Origin: Fasciolopsis buskii
Lineage: Eukaryota; Platyhelminthes; Trematoda; Plagiorchiida; Fasciolidae
Assembly: GCA_008360955.1 (NCBI GenBank)
Contig: LUCM01005701.1
Coordinates: forward strand, 1 to 64,000
Length of the DNA: 64,000 nucleotides
Reading direction: 5' to 3'
Under the pieces are notes generated by a model. That model saw only the letters and a program-made list of their open reading frames with translations, made no database searches and was not told where the DNA came from. The translations under genes and the position numbers were made by a program. Positions 46,050 through 60,300 of this stretch are shown piece after piece (the stretch's first letter is position 1; each line of letters starts with the position of its first letter).

Positions 46050-47156
46050 TAAATCAAGTATTTTATTGCCTTTGCCACCTGTGTAGTCAATATCTAGAGC
46101 TTATCATTTCTAAGTGGATTCAATTCATTGCAACTCGTAAGTTACAATGTCAAATAAGAAGAGAACCGCTAGGTTTACGTGTAATACTTTCCATTATGTG
46201 AAGAAATCTAGTGAACGAGAAAATCTCACGAGTTTGAGTTTAACCAGAATGCTATTAGCAACGTTTATCGATCGATATGTCTCTGCACCTCCGTACATAA
46301 ACATACTTTTTTGGCAGTAATGGCATGTGGGTGTAGTGGAAGGGGAATATTCCATATTTGCAACAGCCGACTCGGAGAGAGGAGAAAATAAAGGGCAGTC
46401 ATGACTTAGAAGGTTGCAGTGGCTTAGAATCATTGTAGTTCCGAGTATTTCAGGTGTAGTACCAAGCCCGACGACAGCGGACTGTGGTCTACCGCCAAAA
46501 TGATTCGTGTATCTAGGATACAAACCGCTGTCTTACGAACTGGGATACGCTTATCTCGCTTTGCTTTTTGTCCAATTGATTTCGTCCATACTAATTGCCT
46601 TACATGGTCGCGGCTAGATCTGATGAGTTGTTTGGTCTTCATTGACTTTATCTTGCCTAGTTCGAGGTCTGATAAGCAAGCGGCTGTTTTTCCATGGCTG
46701 TTGGATATAAGAGAAAACCAGAGTTACATACTACCCGACGTGTCCACAGGTTGTGGATGAATAAATGGCTATGATGTCGGTGGTTATTTGTGAATAAGGT
46801 GGTTGTGGAACAGTCATTGAGGAGGACATTGTGGGTTTTCGCTTGTTAATTTTCTGCCTTGGTAATACTTTGACCAGTGAGGTTCGTTGCTGTTCAATAG
46901 AGCCAAAGATCCTTGTTACCATTCGCAATGTGAACTGGATTTTACGATTAACGGATCTGCTTAAACCCTCGTTAAACTTTAGGCTTTTATTTTGAAGTGG
47001 TGAAAGGTCATGTGAACTGAACTACCGATCGTCGACTTCCAGTGGATTTGAAATTCCGTTCCATTTTCTTCCTTACAGTTCAGGTCTTGTGATCAAGAGC
47101 TCGGGATAGTATTGCCAAGGTAAGTCTCACTTTGGTTTGGGAGGCCGGATAATGCC
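46050..47156. other. No feature recognised
   Basis: Short unassigned frames on both strands only. Confidence 0.35.
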
Positions 47157-47310
47157 GGCGGTGGCCAAACGAATAAGGTCGTGGCGTTTGGACATGAAGG
47201 TCACGGGTTCAAATCCTCTCACCGCCAGTCAACTTCCCCCCGCTGGCCGTGGTCCCCTTCCCGAAAGTTGATGTACACATTGTTGTTTCATTAATAAAGG
47301 AAGTAAAATA
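47157..47310 (+). mobile_element. tRNA-derived SINE, copy 1
   Basis: The 70-nt head 47157-47226 begins GGCGGTG and ends CACCGCC (perfect 7-bp acceptor-like stem), with A-box TGGCCAAACGAATAAGG and B-box GGTTCAAATCC at 47206-47216. The body CCGCTGGCCGTGGTCCCCTT and a tail ending TTAATAAAGGAAGTAAAATA follow. The A-box form resembles Leu/Ser-class tRNAs. The T-stem is imperfect, so it is a SINE and not a tRNA gene. Confidence 0.8.
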
Positions 47311-48839
47311 TGAACGATAAAAAAGAAATCACGGATTAAGGACGATAGTCAGCAACATGGTTGAGGATTCTGGAAGAGTTGACATGAGTGGTAAATCATA
47401 CAAAAATATTGCATTCCACCACCCTTGCCGTCACGCTGTTCTTCTCATGTCAAGATTTTGAGGATGCAAGAACTGTGAACAAAAAAATCTATGGACGGAA
47501 GCGACCAGTTGAGCTGAATGGTAATCCCTAAAGTTCTTTTGTTTTCCATCCGCTTCCGGCTCTGTGTGCCGTCCAAGATGGCCCTAATATGAGGTCTACA
47601 GTCCCTGTTCTGACAAGGGTTATCTGGCAATCGGTCAACACTGAAATAAACCCCATGTTTACGAGTCACTTGAAATTATTTGCTTGGTTCTTACGAGACC
47701 GGAGACTAGGCTTGATATGTGCAAAGCACATCTTGTGTCATAATACCCAACTTTTTATCCTCGCCTCCAGGCATTCTCTCTTGATTGGCACATTTTTGAT
47801 CGTGATTATGGGGATAAGAGTGCTATCGGTTGGTTTTTTATTCCATCTATCCGCATGGATCTCAACACGTGCTGAGATTATCTCCCCCACTTTTCACTTC
47901 TGGTTTTATTTGCCAAAGAACAGACTATCGATGATTGAGTGGTCTTCTTGACGTTTCCGACTTCGCAAGAAACCCTACCCCACGACGTGTTGTAATTCAC
48001 TCGCACAAACTGGTCCATTTCCACCTGGGAGGTCAACTCGAATTATTGTTTCCAACGGTTTCCGGTATACCAGGGAGACTAGGAAACTGGGGACACATCG
48101 AACTCATTTTTGTAAATCTCTTAGTGACTCGTCCAGTTTTGTATGGGCCTTGCTATTGAGAAACAGTTTAATCGACAGAACTGCTCCGTGCGTTTGGACC
48201 TTTATATTCCTCCATAAAACTGCAAAATTCTCCCTCCGCTGACTTTAACGACCAAAGCAGTTTCTCATGGTTAACGGGAGCTGAAATCATGTCTCGGATG
48301 ATGTTTCGACCTACGCTTAAGTCGGTGAATTACACCGGGAGTTGTCTTTCGTTTTGCTAGTATCAGCTGGCGGTTTAGATTTATTTTGCTTCCTTGTCTC
48401 AGAGTTCAAATGATTGAGGTTTTATTAATAGACGAATGAATAGACTACCTAAAACTTTCTTCACTCTGGTGGTATGACTATGGTAGATGGCAAACGATTT
48501 TCATCCGGTTATTTTGAGAATGTTGAGATTGGTGTTTCATTGAAAGGCTCCTCATTTGCAAATATACCGCGAAGTTCGCTGAATATCCGCTGGAAGCACA
48601 TCTCATTCGTTTATCCTATTTGAACAGCGAATTCGCTATCGATGATACTGGAAACCAGACACTTTGTTTAGAAGGGAACGCTTGGGGCAAAATGAAACAT
48701 TAGTGTTCGGTAAATCGAATTTCATTCGATAATCTTAAATTGGATGAATAGCAGCGCATGTAAACAACAAATTCGGATTGTCTCCTGGCATCGGCGCGAT
48801 ACCCGAATGTCGATGAAACATGATTTACAAACCGAAATG
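47311..48839. other. No feature recognised
   Basis: Open frames such as 47589-47951 (120 codons, no family I know) and no repeat partners seen. Confidence 0.35.
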
Positions 48840-49260
48840 GTGTGGTCTATCTTGCTTTGCTGCTGAGAAGCATGACCGTTCAGGGTAAAGGAAACGCCTT
48901 GGGATTATTGGTGGCACATAGGAAGAGAATTCCGTTCGCATATTCGAGTTTAGGAATGGGGTGTTTGATGACCAAACGGGCCCTAAAATTGAATAAGGTA
49001 CAATGGTTGGGAGATGTGTTGTGCATGTCTGCAGGTCGACTATTTTGGTTTTGTTTTATTCTTCTTTGAGGCAGGTAACAGCTGAAAAATGGGCTAAGTT
49101 ACTTAATCTATAACGTAGCAAAGTGGTATGAAGACCTAAACCAGAGTGCAGTCCCGAATGGATCGAGTTAGGTTATCGATTTGGGTTTACCCAGACTGTT
49201 GATTACGGAGTTTAGAGAACTGAGATGGAACTGGTGACTACTGCAGTCAATGGCTTTTAG
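48840..49260 (+). mobile_element. RTE-type LINE fragment, C-terminus
   Basis: Plus strand: ALKLNKVQWLGDVLCMSAGR at about 48983-49042 equals the LNRLRWLGHVLRMP block of RTE tails. Further degenerate matches run to about 49260. Truncated on both sides. Confidence 0.65.
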
Positions 49261-49687
49261 CGTTTGCAATATTTTTGCTTTACTATTGGTGTTGACTTAT
49301 GCTCCCCTGGTCTTTTTCTATTTTCATTCAACGTTACATGATAACAGCCAAAAACAGGAGAATCCAGTTTGAGGATAATGGCAGTGGTAATTGAACCGGA
49401 AATTTGTTCTGCTCAAATATACCTCGAAGCTTACGAATTGTTCTTTTTTGTGAAATTTTGGAAGAAGAACATATTTCTTCATTACCGGACCTTGTGGGAA
49501 AACTGAACACGATCTGTCCAGGTAGGGGACATTTTAGATAAGTGGCCTCGCCTTCATCAAATGCAAAACCTTGTCCACTTGAAAAATTCCCGTGGCATGG
49601 GTTATGGTATGTGAATATTATTTTTACATATTTCTTCGAAGTCTCATTCATCCTTATGAAATATGTCAAAAATGTCTATCTTACCAA

Positions 49688-49732
49688 AATATATATATAC
49701 ATATATATATATGTATATCTATATATATATGT
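49688..49732. repeat. TA-rich microsatellite
   Basis: TATATATACATATATATATA-type interrupted dinucleotide tract. Confidence 0.85.
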
Positions 49733-51655
49733 CTAGGACAAGATATGAAACACCTCACGAATAAACGGAATAAAGAACCCCAGAGTTATTTTACGTAAGC
49801 CGAACTGTACGATATGTTGGAAGTTTTAAACATGGTTCATATACAAAAACACTTCTGCAGCCGCAAGATTAGAAACTCGAATGAGTCCGGTCCTGTTGAC
49901 AGTGATTGATTTGCTTAGCAAACCGCCAAGGTAAATAGTGGTTGTTAGTTAATGAACAGTGGATTTGTTCTACCGTAACTCCCAGTCGATCATTCTGTCT
50001 AGGAGTGTGGAAGGATCGAGTCGAGTGTTAATTATTCCTAGTTAGAAAATAACAGCCCTGGTAAGTGTCCCCGTAATCAATGGCAGTATATTATCAGTGA
50101 ATTCCTTACTAATATACCAAAAGAAGGAAACGCTGCAATAAGGACATACAGGAAGATTCGCAGTTGATCAGCACATTCGCAGCGATTACTTCCAGTTCAA
50201 ACCGTACGAGAAATACTTGTTTTCCTCTTTGCCACCAACGCTGTTGAAATATGAGACGCTGCGACGGTAAATGAGCTTTCAGTAAGTTATGGGTCCCTAG
50301 TTTCGAAGATTCCATAGAGCTCTACATTAAAAGCCTGCCATATTCTTCGTCATCACTGTTCTGCCAAACAGTTTTGACGAACCTACTGTTTAGTGCAAAA
50401 TATCTTTTTCAAAATGTGCGGCTCCGCAAATTTGAAAAATCTGTTACCCGTTGTGTCCATCTTTCATTTCTTTTTCGCGGCCAGGCTTATGATCTCGTCA
50501 AAGCACATATGGGATTGTTTGTTTTCATTTTTCCCCATATTTTATGGTCGTCGGAAGAGAATGTACATACACCGCTAAAACTGACTGACGGGAATCATTT
50601 CGAACCGCATAGAAAACTCGCAGATAAATTCAACACGCTATGAAGAGCAGTTTGTTTCTAGTCTCCAAATCAATCCAATAATCCCTGTGCATTTAAGTTT
50701 TCATTTCCAACCTCCGAACCGCTGTTCTGGCTGCATTCTATCTCGCAAGAGCATCATGACTGACGAAAATATGAGCAAATATTCTCTGAAGCGCGAGTTT
50801 AGGTAAATCGTGACATTCGATTGCTGTTCAAGAGACGTTCTTCGTGGTTGCATCACAAAACCGTTGACATCACGGCACGATAGGAGTTTGGCTAATTATA
50901 TAACTAGCGTACATCACTCGTGGGGAGAACTTGAGGAGCCTGAGACAAGAAAGCTTAGCGAAGTTTGTTCACTTTGCTATTCCGAGAAATCGGTATTTGT
51001 CATCGCGCGATGCTCGACTGGATGTCGAATGTTTACCTACGATTTACACAACCGACGCGTGTGAAACAAAATATGCGGACCACTTCGGCAAGTTACGTCA
51101 GTTCTCGCGTGGTCTCCGGTATGCCCGAAAATTCTTGGTAACAAAGGGGTTGGGAAAACAACCCCGAATGCATTATGGTGAATCTCGAATGACTGCATGA
51201 TCCGGTTGTCACAAACCCTGCTGCATCCCGTTCGAGAAATCATTCGATGCTGCGTTCCGAAGTGCATAAGCACGATGATAGATCTAGACTTTAGACTCAG
51301 TGGCAGCGCTATAAGATACCTTGATTTCTCTGGTACGTACAGGTGGGTTTAGGCACACTAAGTCTTTACGGTTGCTAAAAACATTAGTAAATAAATGGAG
51401 AAGTGGTCCACAGGACCGGGAGAGTTGTCCTCAAACCTAGAAAACATGGCCACTCTAGATCCAAGCCACTTTCGACGATTGCCTGCGCTGGCATTATGCG
51501 GAAAACCAACAACCGCCAATTATGCGCATCCTCGGTAAATTTGCCACCTGTGAATAACAGACAATGCCCAATTTTGTCATTTAAGAGACAGAGTGTTTGC
51601 TGGCATTCGTTTATAATTCGCATCGTCCCAGCACGCAGACGATCTCAGGTCGGCC
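49733..51655. other. No feature recognised
   Basis: Unassigned frames, including 50374-50643 and 50931-51200 (+), lack recognised motifs or convincing splice signals. Confidence 0.35.
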
Positions 51656-51820
51656 GGCGGTGGCCAAACGGATGAGGTCGTGGCGTTTGGACGTAAAGGT
51701 CACGGGTTCGAATCCTCCCACCGCCGGTCAACTTCCCCGTTCGACAGACCTCTGCTGGCCGCGGTCCCCTTCCTGAAAATTGATGTACACATTGTTGTTC
51801 CATTAATAAAGTAAGTAAAA
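51656..51820 (+). mobile_element. tRNA-derived SINE, copy 2
   Basis: Same family as 47157-47310. Head 51656-51725 with GGCGGTG...CACCGCC, A-box TGGCCAAACGGATGAGG, B-box GGTTCGAATCC. The body has about 15 extra bases (GTTCGACAGACCTCT region) and the tail ends TTAATAAAGTAAGTAAAA. High similarity to copy 1. Confidence 0.82.
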
Positions 51821-53150
51821 GATAAGAGATAAAAGGTGGTTCTTCCAGTTCGTGTGAGTTTATTTCGAGACCTTAAAAATTGCACATCAGATGGTAAATA
51901 TCACTTTATATGATTCAGATATTTGCATGATGCAGTTCTCGGTAGTTCAGTCCCTTCATCTACTTGACGTCTTGTTCTGTTGGGGCTTGTTCTGTAGCAT
52001 ATAGGGAGCATGTGTCCTCCCGGCAGGTCGTGAACTAAAAAATCCAATCAATTTTACAACAGGTCATTTAGGCAAAAATCAGTCAATCAGATTCAGAAAA
52101 AGACTGTGGTAGCAGTGCTTGAACAAAAGGTCTCTTGTAATCTAAATGTAATGATCCAGTATCATTTTTGTTAACTTTCACATCATGAGAACGGTGATCG
52201 TGCCTTTATATGGTCCTGACATCATATGTTTACTATTTTTAACTTTCTTTTTAAATTTGGTTCTAATTTGTTTCATTACAATCACCAGTTGAATTTACTC
52301 AATTACTTTAGTAATGTTTGCTGCCAAAATATCCAGTGATAATTAAAGACAAATTACTAGACTTCAGGTTAATGACAGATTGGGAAATCTGAGAAGTACC
52401 AAAGGAGATAGGAATAAACTACATTAGATAATCAGATTTTTCAGGGGAGAGGAGTATTAGATTTCTCTGCTCATGGAAACATTTTGACGAATCTATGCGG
52501 TAACCTGGGGACTTGATCTAAGTCATTCCTTGGTTGGCGATGCCGAAATCAGGCAGGAAATCAAAGTTGTGAAATTTGAGGTCGGTTTCAGGAAGTATTA
52601 ATTATCCCTCACTGGAATGCTTTGGATTCGAGAGCGTAGACGATGACAGACAAGCAGACAGTTAAATAGATAGATGGTTAACTGACTAAAACGCCTAAAT
52701 AAAAGCGAGTAGATTTGCAGCCAGATAGAGAAACATACAAACGTAGTTTTATCCCTGGTGCTTTTTGCTACCCTGGAATCAAAAAATTCTAATTTCTATA
52801 AACTAGTGAATCGTAAAATTGCTGTTCGTCAAGGAGAGTGCCATCGAGAATATAACGATTGTGTTTACGTGTGTCAAATATGATCTGTTTGCATTCCATC
52901 AAAAGCCAAAGTCCAATTTTCTAAAGCGCAGCTGATGGATTGCTCTTCTTAAGTTTCCTCTTCTGTTATGTAGAATACATCGTACAGTTACTATTACGAC
53001 ATTGCAATGGCTTACATTCTCAAAAAGAGAAATAAACAAGAAGTGAGAATTGTTGAGAAGAGATCACCAGAGCTGAAGTGTTCTTAAAACAGAACAATAA
53101 TATATGGAATCAAAAGCAATAGTGACTGCGCTGTGGCTTCACGAGGAAGG
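51821..53150. other. A/T-rich intergenic DNA, nothing recognised
   Basis: No open frame above 60 codons on either strand with any recognisable feature. No repeat partner in the window. Confidence 0.45.
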
Positions 53151-53154
53151 ATGC

Positions 53155-53230
53155 AGGCTATTCCATCATCATCATTCCATCATTCCATTCCATCATCATC
53201 AGGCTATTCCATCTATTCCATCCATCCAAC
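53155..53230. repeat. CATTC/CATC low-complexity tract
   Basis: Irregular alternation of CCATCATCAT and CATTCCAT units, with AGGCTATTCCATC occurring twice, indicating slippage duplications. Confidence 0.8.
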
Positions 53231-56200
53231 TGGGTGCGGATGGAGAGAAGGAAAAGGATGCTTATTTTTAGTGGGCATTAAATCATTTCATTTACGAAAA
53301 TAATTAGAACTCCAATGGATTTCAAGTTAACGTTTATCAACGGATAGTCCTGCAGTTAATAGATTATGAATTTGTTTGATCAATGCCATAGTGGACAGAA
53401 CTATCAATGGCCTACATTTCAGACCATTTTGGAGATAATTTATCTAACAAAATCCGCATTCAGCACTTTAATGAAAATCGTTGTAGATTATGAATTTGCT
53501 TCACCTGTCTTGTTAGACATCCTACACACTGCATATTTGCAGGAATTTCAATTTGCAATCTATTCCAATGGGCATATTTGCGTGTGTGGCACATTAGTAT
53601 CGTATTATCTAATCTTCCTTTTATTGATGTCTTGAGAGGAAACAACGTGGTATCTTACACTTCTGTCTATAAATGGAAACCACCGAAAAGGTTAACTGTA
53701 ACGGTCGTTCCTTTTACAGCTTTGGGAAGTAAGATTAAAGCTGTCATAATGTGGTCTGGTAGGCTTGCGCGGGCGATGATTCTAGACAATGGGCAGGCCA
53801 ACTAACTGTATAAGGTATCTGTTTTTCGCGGTGCTACTACAGTCGCACAGGGCATAGAATATTGTTTTCATTTATTTAGGACTACTATCAGTTTATTTCG
53901 GAATTTTCCTCACTCACATCAACTCTATCTACAAAAACAGTTTGGTTCAGTGATTGGTTTTCGTAAAAAGGTTAAAGTTAAGGATAAGACTAGAGTGCGT
54001 TATGCGAAGTGCAATAAAGCTTTCTGACGGTATGATAAAACATAACCATTTTCCCCGTAGATTTCATCTCGGTCAGCAGAAATATCACCAAAGAGACGGT
54101 AGCATCACTAAGACCGGAGGATACAGAGCACCACCGTGAATCGTGATTGACTAAGGTTATAATTTGCTAGTGAGATCTAATACATCATCCTCTTGTGGTA
54201 ATAGTTTGACATTCTTGTTATAAACATTAAAAAACAGCAGCTGTCTGCAGAAATACTGGAAATCAAATTGTTTGGGCCGTAAACTTTGCCATATACTGAT
54301 GGGTTTACTGTGGTCAGTCAATCCAGTTCACTTTAGTCAAGGTAAGTCAATTTAAAAGAAATCGCAATCATTGACCTGAGACCGCTTGCTGATGAGAATT
54401 TACATGACGATTGCTTTAGGTAAACTGAAGTAGAGGGTGTCAAATGCAAGGTCAAGTAAATTTGACCTGGTAATGATTACGTATGCAAGATTAATTTGAT
54501 TGCAACTGCATAATTTTAGGGTTGTGTTCAACGCAACTTCAACCGGCTGGTTTAGGATAAAGTTAGATATGAGCTACACATTATTTCTTTTAAGGATGGA
54601 ACTGCCTAAAAACCTCCTCCGCAGTGCTTAATGATGATATAAGCGTAGACTGCGAGTAATCAAAGAACATCTGTCACGAACCTGCTGTCGGTTTTGGAAA
54701 CCTATGGAAATTGCGACCGAATAGCGTGGATATTGTGGTCAGCGCAACAAGCAGGGTTACTTAGACTTCCAATTCTGTATTCTTTCCTAATTTTTGTCTT
54801 CGGATGACCATCTAGTGGGAGAAGTCGTCTAAGGTAACTGAAACGCTGACCAGTTACACTTGTTTGAGTAACCTGGCTTTGAATCCTAACCATGATATCT
54901 TAACCGTTTGATAGTCTTTCGCACTCATATCATTCACTCAAATTATTTCTCTTGCACAACAAAATGTCAGCAGCTGAAGCAACGTCCATGATTTTGGTCA
55001 AAAGTTTATCAAGCAAAATGGTTAAATAATTCACTGGAGAGTAATTGAACATAAACTAATTACATCCATCACTAACGATTAGCATTTGCAATTGAATCTT
55101 GGTATATTTTGCTGAAGATGACATTTGAACAAATTGGAACTGTTTTCAGTATACTGGGGCATTTCGTCTTCCGCCCGATTTATTCCCGCATCTTAGTATT
55201 TGGGACCCAATGTAATCATCGACTTAATGACCGAGCATTGAGTGTTCATGGAAAAACCCCAACCTTACGGTATTTCTTTATAGTTACGACACATTTCTTT
55301 TAATATGTTTGTGCATAGATAGGACAAAATGAGTACAGGATAAGAAATCAGTCAGATAAGCTATGGGCGACATTATAGGTCGAAAAAAATGCAATTCGTA
55401 ATGTGTATGGACAGAAACGTTTATAAACAACGAACAGTTCCCATCCTGTTATCTTGAGTTAACTCAGTGGGTGAAAATGTTTGGCGAGATCGATTGTCTT
55501 ACATGAGTTAGCAACACAAAATAGTTTCCAATTCTGACTCCTTGAGGGACGTCTTATAGTAAGTCGGTGCTACTACTAAAATCCATAACAACCAGTTGTG
55601 TTCTCAACTGTAATGGAGTGATGCGAAATTCGGAACCATCGCTAAATATGATACAAATTCCTGAATATCCTTGTTTTGAAGTCACAGTTATTCTTCCCCT
55701 AATCACTTGCTGAAATTTCTAGGGCAGCGTAATTTTTAAAGGTAGCCCACCTAAAGGACAATGAGTTATACCTAAATAAGGATTTGTGTTCGTCGCAGTA
55801 AATATCTCTACACGCTATCAGCTGTGCATCTTATCAGAGTTCTGTCCCTGGTTGTGAATTGCCTTGCATTTGGTTCCTTTTATTAACTGGTCACTGACGA
55901 CTGACCGGTGTCTGTGCTAGAGTAAGCATTGGGTTATACGCATATGAGATATGAAATCTGGTCGGTTGCTTCCAGGGCGGCTATTTTCGTACTCTCTTCT
56001 CACATTAGGTTAAAAATCGTCGAACTGCGAGATTTCTCACTTCAGTGCTATTCCTGAAATATAGCATGCAAATGATAGCGAATTGAAACATATCAACTTG
56101 GAATTGAGAGTCCTAGGCAGTAGAGATTTGTTTTTTTACCCATGGCTGACGAGCAATAATAAGATTAACTCTATATTTACCCAAGGGCCTGAAATAAATG

Positions 56201-57052
56201 TAACTGATACGGTAAGTTTTTATCAATGTAGTACATTGTAGACAAACTCAGTTTTACTTCCAAACCCACAGCCAGGATGGCAAATTTGTGAATAGGGATC
56301 AGTTGTTCGTGGCTGTTGAATGAATCGACAACCTATTTCGACACACGGATTATTTCATGGGATTATTGATACCTATTGACAAAGACTGTTTGTTACACTG
56401 TTATCCTTAATGAAAGTATATAATCGCTTCCATAATTTTCATATTTAATATTTCAACAAGCTGACTTTCGCCGCCCTTGAACTAAATGGACTTATGAATA
56501 ATCAGAGGTGGCCTAGATTAGAATCAGTTTAGACGTACTGATTCAATTCGCCGGAGTCGCTTTCAGTAGGCTAGAAAAGCTCAAAACGGAGAGTCTTGGA
56601 AATTCTGGCCAGCTGCTGAAGAGCATTGTCGAAAAGAACAAGTTCAATCAGCGCCAGTAGCCTAATGGGAGGGGGTATTTACAACCGTAAAGTAGATTCG
56701 TCTTACATGAATGTGAGCTAATGCTATAACAATTTAAGACTATAAATCAGCTAGGATTTTAACTGCTTCGACTGCATCACCGGCTCAAATTTGGTATCAC
56801 TATGAACTGGCATCCATCCTAAAGTATTACTCAGTCGGATACATGAATTCCATCCAGTGTGGAGATGAGTTCTTTGGTTGGCAGATACGAAGCGATGATA
56901 GACGACAATTTTTCAGGAACATCGAAAAGCTCCTAAGGGTTACACTGGTTCGATAAAAAGGAACTGCATATCCCAAATGCATTCCATGATGTGCAATTCC
57001 CTTTCGATGAAACTTACTGCGGAAAAAAATGACGTTGCCATGAGCCCAGTCG
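53231..57052. other. Intergenic DNA, nothing recognised
   Basis: Only short frames under 90 codons without motifs, and no repeats shared with the rest of the window. Confidence 0.4.
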
Positions 57053-57328
57053 TCAGACCATTTTTGTAATTTTACTTTGCGCCGAAACTCGAGAAAAGAA
57101 ACGAAAGAAATCTTTCAAAGGCTCGGAGGTCAAGCCAGCACGGTCTAGAATACCGGGGGAATCAAAGAAGTACGTCCATAACCACCCCTCCATTTCAAAG
57201 CTTGCTTTGACGTGGAAAACACAATTTTTGCATGTTACATTCAGTCTTTCATCCTGAGAAGCTTGAGGCGCAGTTGGAGATTTCGATGAGCTAATTACGT
57301 GGCCTTGCGTTGACATCATCTGAACCAC
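57053..57328 (-). CDS. Unassigned open frame
   Basis: A 91-codon frame on the minus strand with a CKNCVFHV motif and an aromatic-rich centre (WLWTYFF) ending in a basic tail. I recognise no family. It could be a chance frame. It is listed because its composition is less repetitive than its neighbours. No partner exon was found. Confidence 0.15.
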   Translation of the reverse strand: MVQMMSTQGHVISSSKSPTAPQASQDERLNVTCKNCVFHVKASFEMEGWLWTYFFDSPGILDRAGLTSEPLKDFFRFFSRVSAQSKITKMV

Positions 57329-60300
57329 GTGGTAACCTAAAAATCCTGTTTTTTAACTGGATTGAAATTGTCAGGCAACTAGATAATCACCTAACGAGAT
57401 TATTACTGGACGCATCGCAACGCCATCCGTGAAGTGACCAATAAACCGAACTTATTGTCATCAAGACCGAATAAAGAAGTGGAATGAGCTTCACTTAATG
57501 GTGATAATTACAAAAATAAAATGATGGCTAACGATAACAAGTTCACATGCAAATCGAACAAGAAGAGTAAGACTAATCAAACTGAGAATAAGGTAACCAA
57601 AATTTCGCAACCACTTACACCAGATAATTTTATCTCCGAGACGCTCTGCGCTAGACTTGTTTTCCAATTGATCCCAACCGCAAGATTCCGTGGACTGCCA
57701 AGACTGCATTAGTCGCTCCGACACGTACGGAAATTGAGCAGCCTTGCTTATCACGCCACTGATCTATGGATTTCAGAGACTCCTGAACATTTGCGAAGGC
57801 CATTGGCAAAGTATCTTTGCAAAGATTCATTTACTTTCTTCGGGTTGATGAGCGACCGGGGCTTATTTTGTAGAACAATAATTCTGCTTAATGTGAAATT
57901 CCTTTTTACAAACATTTCTTCTCAAGGGACTGTAAATTTTATTTGTCAGTCCCCGATCAATAATTACATTAAAACTAAAATCTCATTGATACAGCTTAAC
58001 GCACTAATTCGCAGATGTACGCAGAATGTGTAGTTTCTTTGCTAAGGGAAGCATAACAAACCAAAAGATGTTGTGATGATGGGAAGATCGCTTGGCCGAT
58101 TCATTTTTGACCGAACCTGAATCTAGTTTTCATTTTTATACCACATACACCGATGATGCTGTCATAATGTCTGATTCAGCACCAAATACTGGAAAATTTC
58201 TGGATGCCGTGGAAATAGACGATAACTTTCTGGAGTTTTTCTGGTTCGTCAAATTGATGTTAACTCCACTGGGAAAGAGTAGGCGGGATAGTACACGCAC
58301 TTTTCAAGGTTTGTCCCTCTGTAATGCATAACTAGTTTAGTGAGCTGTCTTGCCTACAGAGCGTAATGATTTGCCGCAAATAGATAGTCCAATTAGGGTT
58401 AACACGGAACTTGATACAAGAGAAAATATGTTCAAAGCGATTTATTCGGCACCGATGAGGACGGATAAATAAAAGAAGATGCAAAGAGCCCAGAATAAAG
58501 TGTTCGTGTTAAACCCATTTAAGTGTGATAGAGCCTTGGGACGGTTGGAACAGCATTTCTCCAAGAGTTTATGAAAGATTCCCCCCCCCCGATGCCTATT
58601 TGGAAATCCTAAGGAATTTGAAGCCGGTTGTTGTGCGGCAATCCTGATCTAGGTTACTTCGTCAGTCTCAGTTATTTGTTCTCTCAGTTTTCGCCCTTCT
58701 GTAGTACACGGAACATTAGGTAAACGACGAGAAGTCTGCCAAAGATATATCTGAGCCCATCCCGGACGCTCTGCACAAAACAACTATTCGGACACTCAAT
58801 AGGGAAATTTTATAGTACTCGGTTAACATTGGTCACCAGAGGGTTCCATCGACAGCCTTCAAACAAAACCTAGAACCGGATTCTCTTTCCTCCGCCTCGT
58901 TTAGTTCAGATGAGCATTATGAACAATGATGGGGTAGACCTTGTGTGTTTTAGGTTGCAAAATATTTGTTTTATTGACAGTAAGTAGCATACCTTACTTA
59001 TTTAGTTTACTAGGTACACATATTCTTGTTCACCTCAACTGCTCTTGTTAGATAACTTGGGACACACGATAATAACTATATGAGCATCTCTGCCCAATAG
59101 CTCTAAAGATCTAATCCAATCCAGTCAGAATTTAGAATAATAAAAAATTTGGTCGGAAGCAATATTGAAATCTTTAGACGTAATGTACTTCCGGATGGTT
59201 ATTTCTGATATTTGGCCGACAGATTTCAAATGGTCAACATCGTGACTTCAGGAACTGAGATATTGTGGTCTGGATCATTCGAACATTGGCTTGTTCGACA
59301 CTACTACTACTTCAGGTATCACTACTACCACTACCATTACTGCTATTTCTACCCTTGATACAAGTAGTAGTGGTTCGTTTTACTGTAGTTTAATCAGAGA
59401 TGATATTTCCAATTCTTGAAATATGTATTTAAAAAATAGTTATTCAATTGTTTTGACTTAAATTAAGTGTCTTACATCGGAAAAATTATGAATGAAAGTG
59501 GATCTCACTTCCTTTAATTTGTGAGCTGATATTGCGAACTAATCTATCAATCGAGATTCTTTCTGACTGATGCAATAACAAAGATATACGGGATGTATTT
59601 GTGCTTCGGAATGAAAATTTTAATGACTGAAATAATCCTCTTTCAGTCCGCAAGACCACAAAACTCATTGACCACTTCGGAGTATGGGAAGAGTTTGAAA
59701 TCCATGCTGAATCTCATAGACTTTGATATTTCTGTCTCATTGCATGTGATTCACACGTGCTCGCAGAAAGGCAATTATTAATAGCGCAAACACGCGTCAG
59801 CTGCCTTTGTACACGGATTCTAGAATGGAACAGAAAAAGATGTCTTATTTCTAGGAATTAGGTCTCGTGGATACTGAATGAGGGGGCGGGCAAACGACGC
59901 AGAATTACAGGCCAAAAAGCAACAAACTACGCAGCCACGTCACTTGGATTTGACCATGGCAATGGTTTATGTGGACACGGACCGAATCAAATCGATCGGG
60001 TTCTCCTTAACGAGGTGTCAAAAAATATAACGAACTGGTGTCGATCCAGTTGGTTTGACTGTATAAGTCACCTGGTCCACGTGGAAGCTCCAGTTTTTTC
60101 CAAGACTCCAGTGTGTGCATTTTCTGTCTCTTGAATAACGAGTGGGTGAACAGCATATGACAATATTCTCACAGATCCTGTTAATTTGGATGTTTGACTT
60201 CTGCGTGGATGACAGATTATTCTGAAAGTGTTCGTAACGGAATACTGATAATAAAATGAACTGGTCGTGATTCAACAAACGAGCAAATGACACTGCAGAA

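Noticed and set aside
47157..47226. Functional tRNA gene (same question for 51656-51725 and 45179-45255)
   Set aside because: The acceptor-like stem and B-box are present, but the T-stem is imperfect, no convincing anticodon arm is seen, and SINE body and tail follow.
50374..50643. 89-codon plus-strand frame
   Set aside because: No recognised motif, splice support or neighbouring exon.
53155..53230. CRISPR-like or tandem regulatory array
   Set aside because: The units are short, irregular CATTC/CATC slippage, without constant spacers. The genome is eukaryotic.
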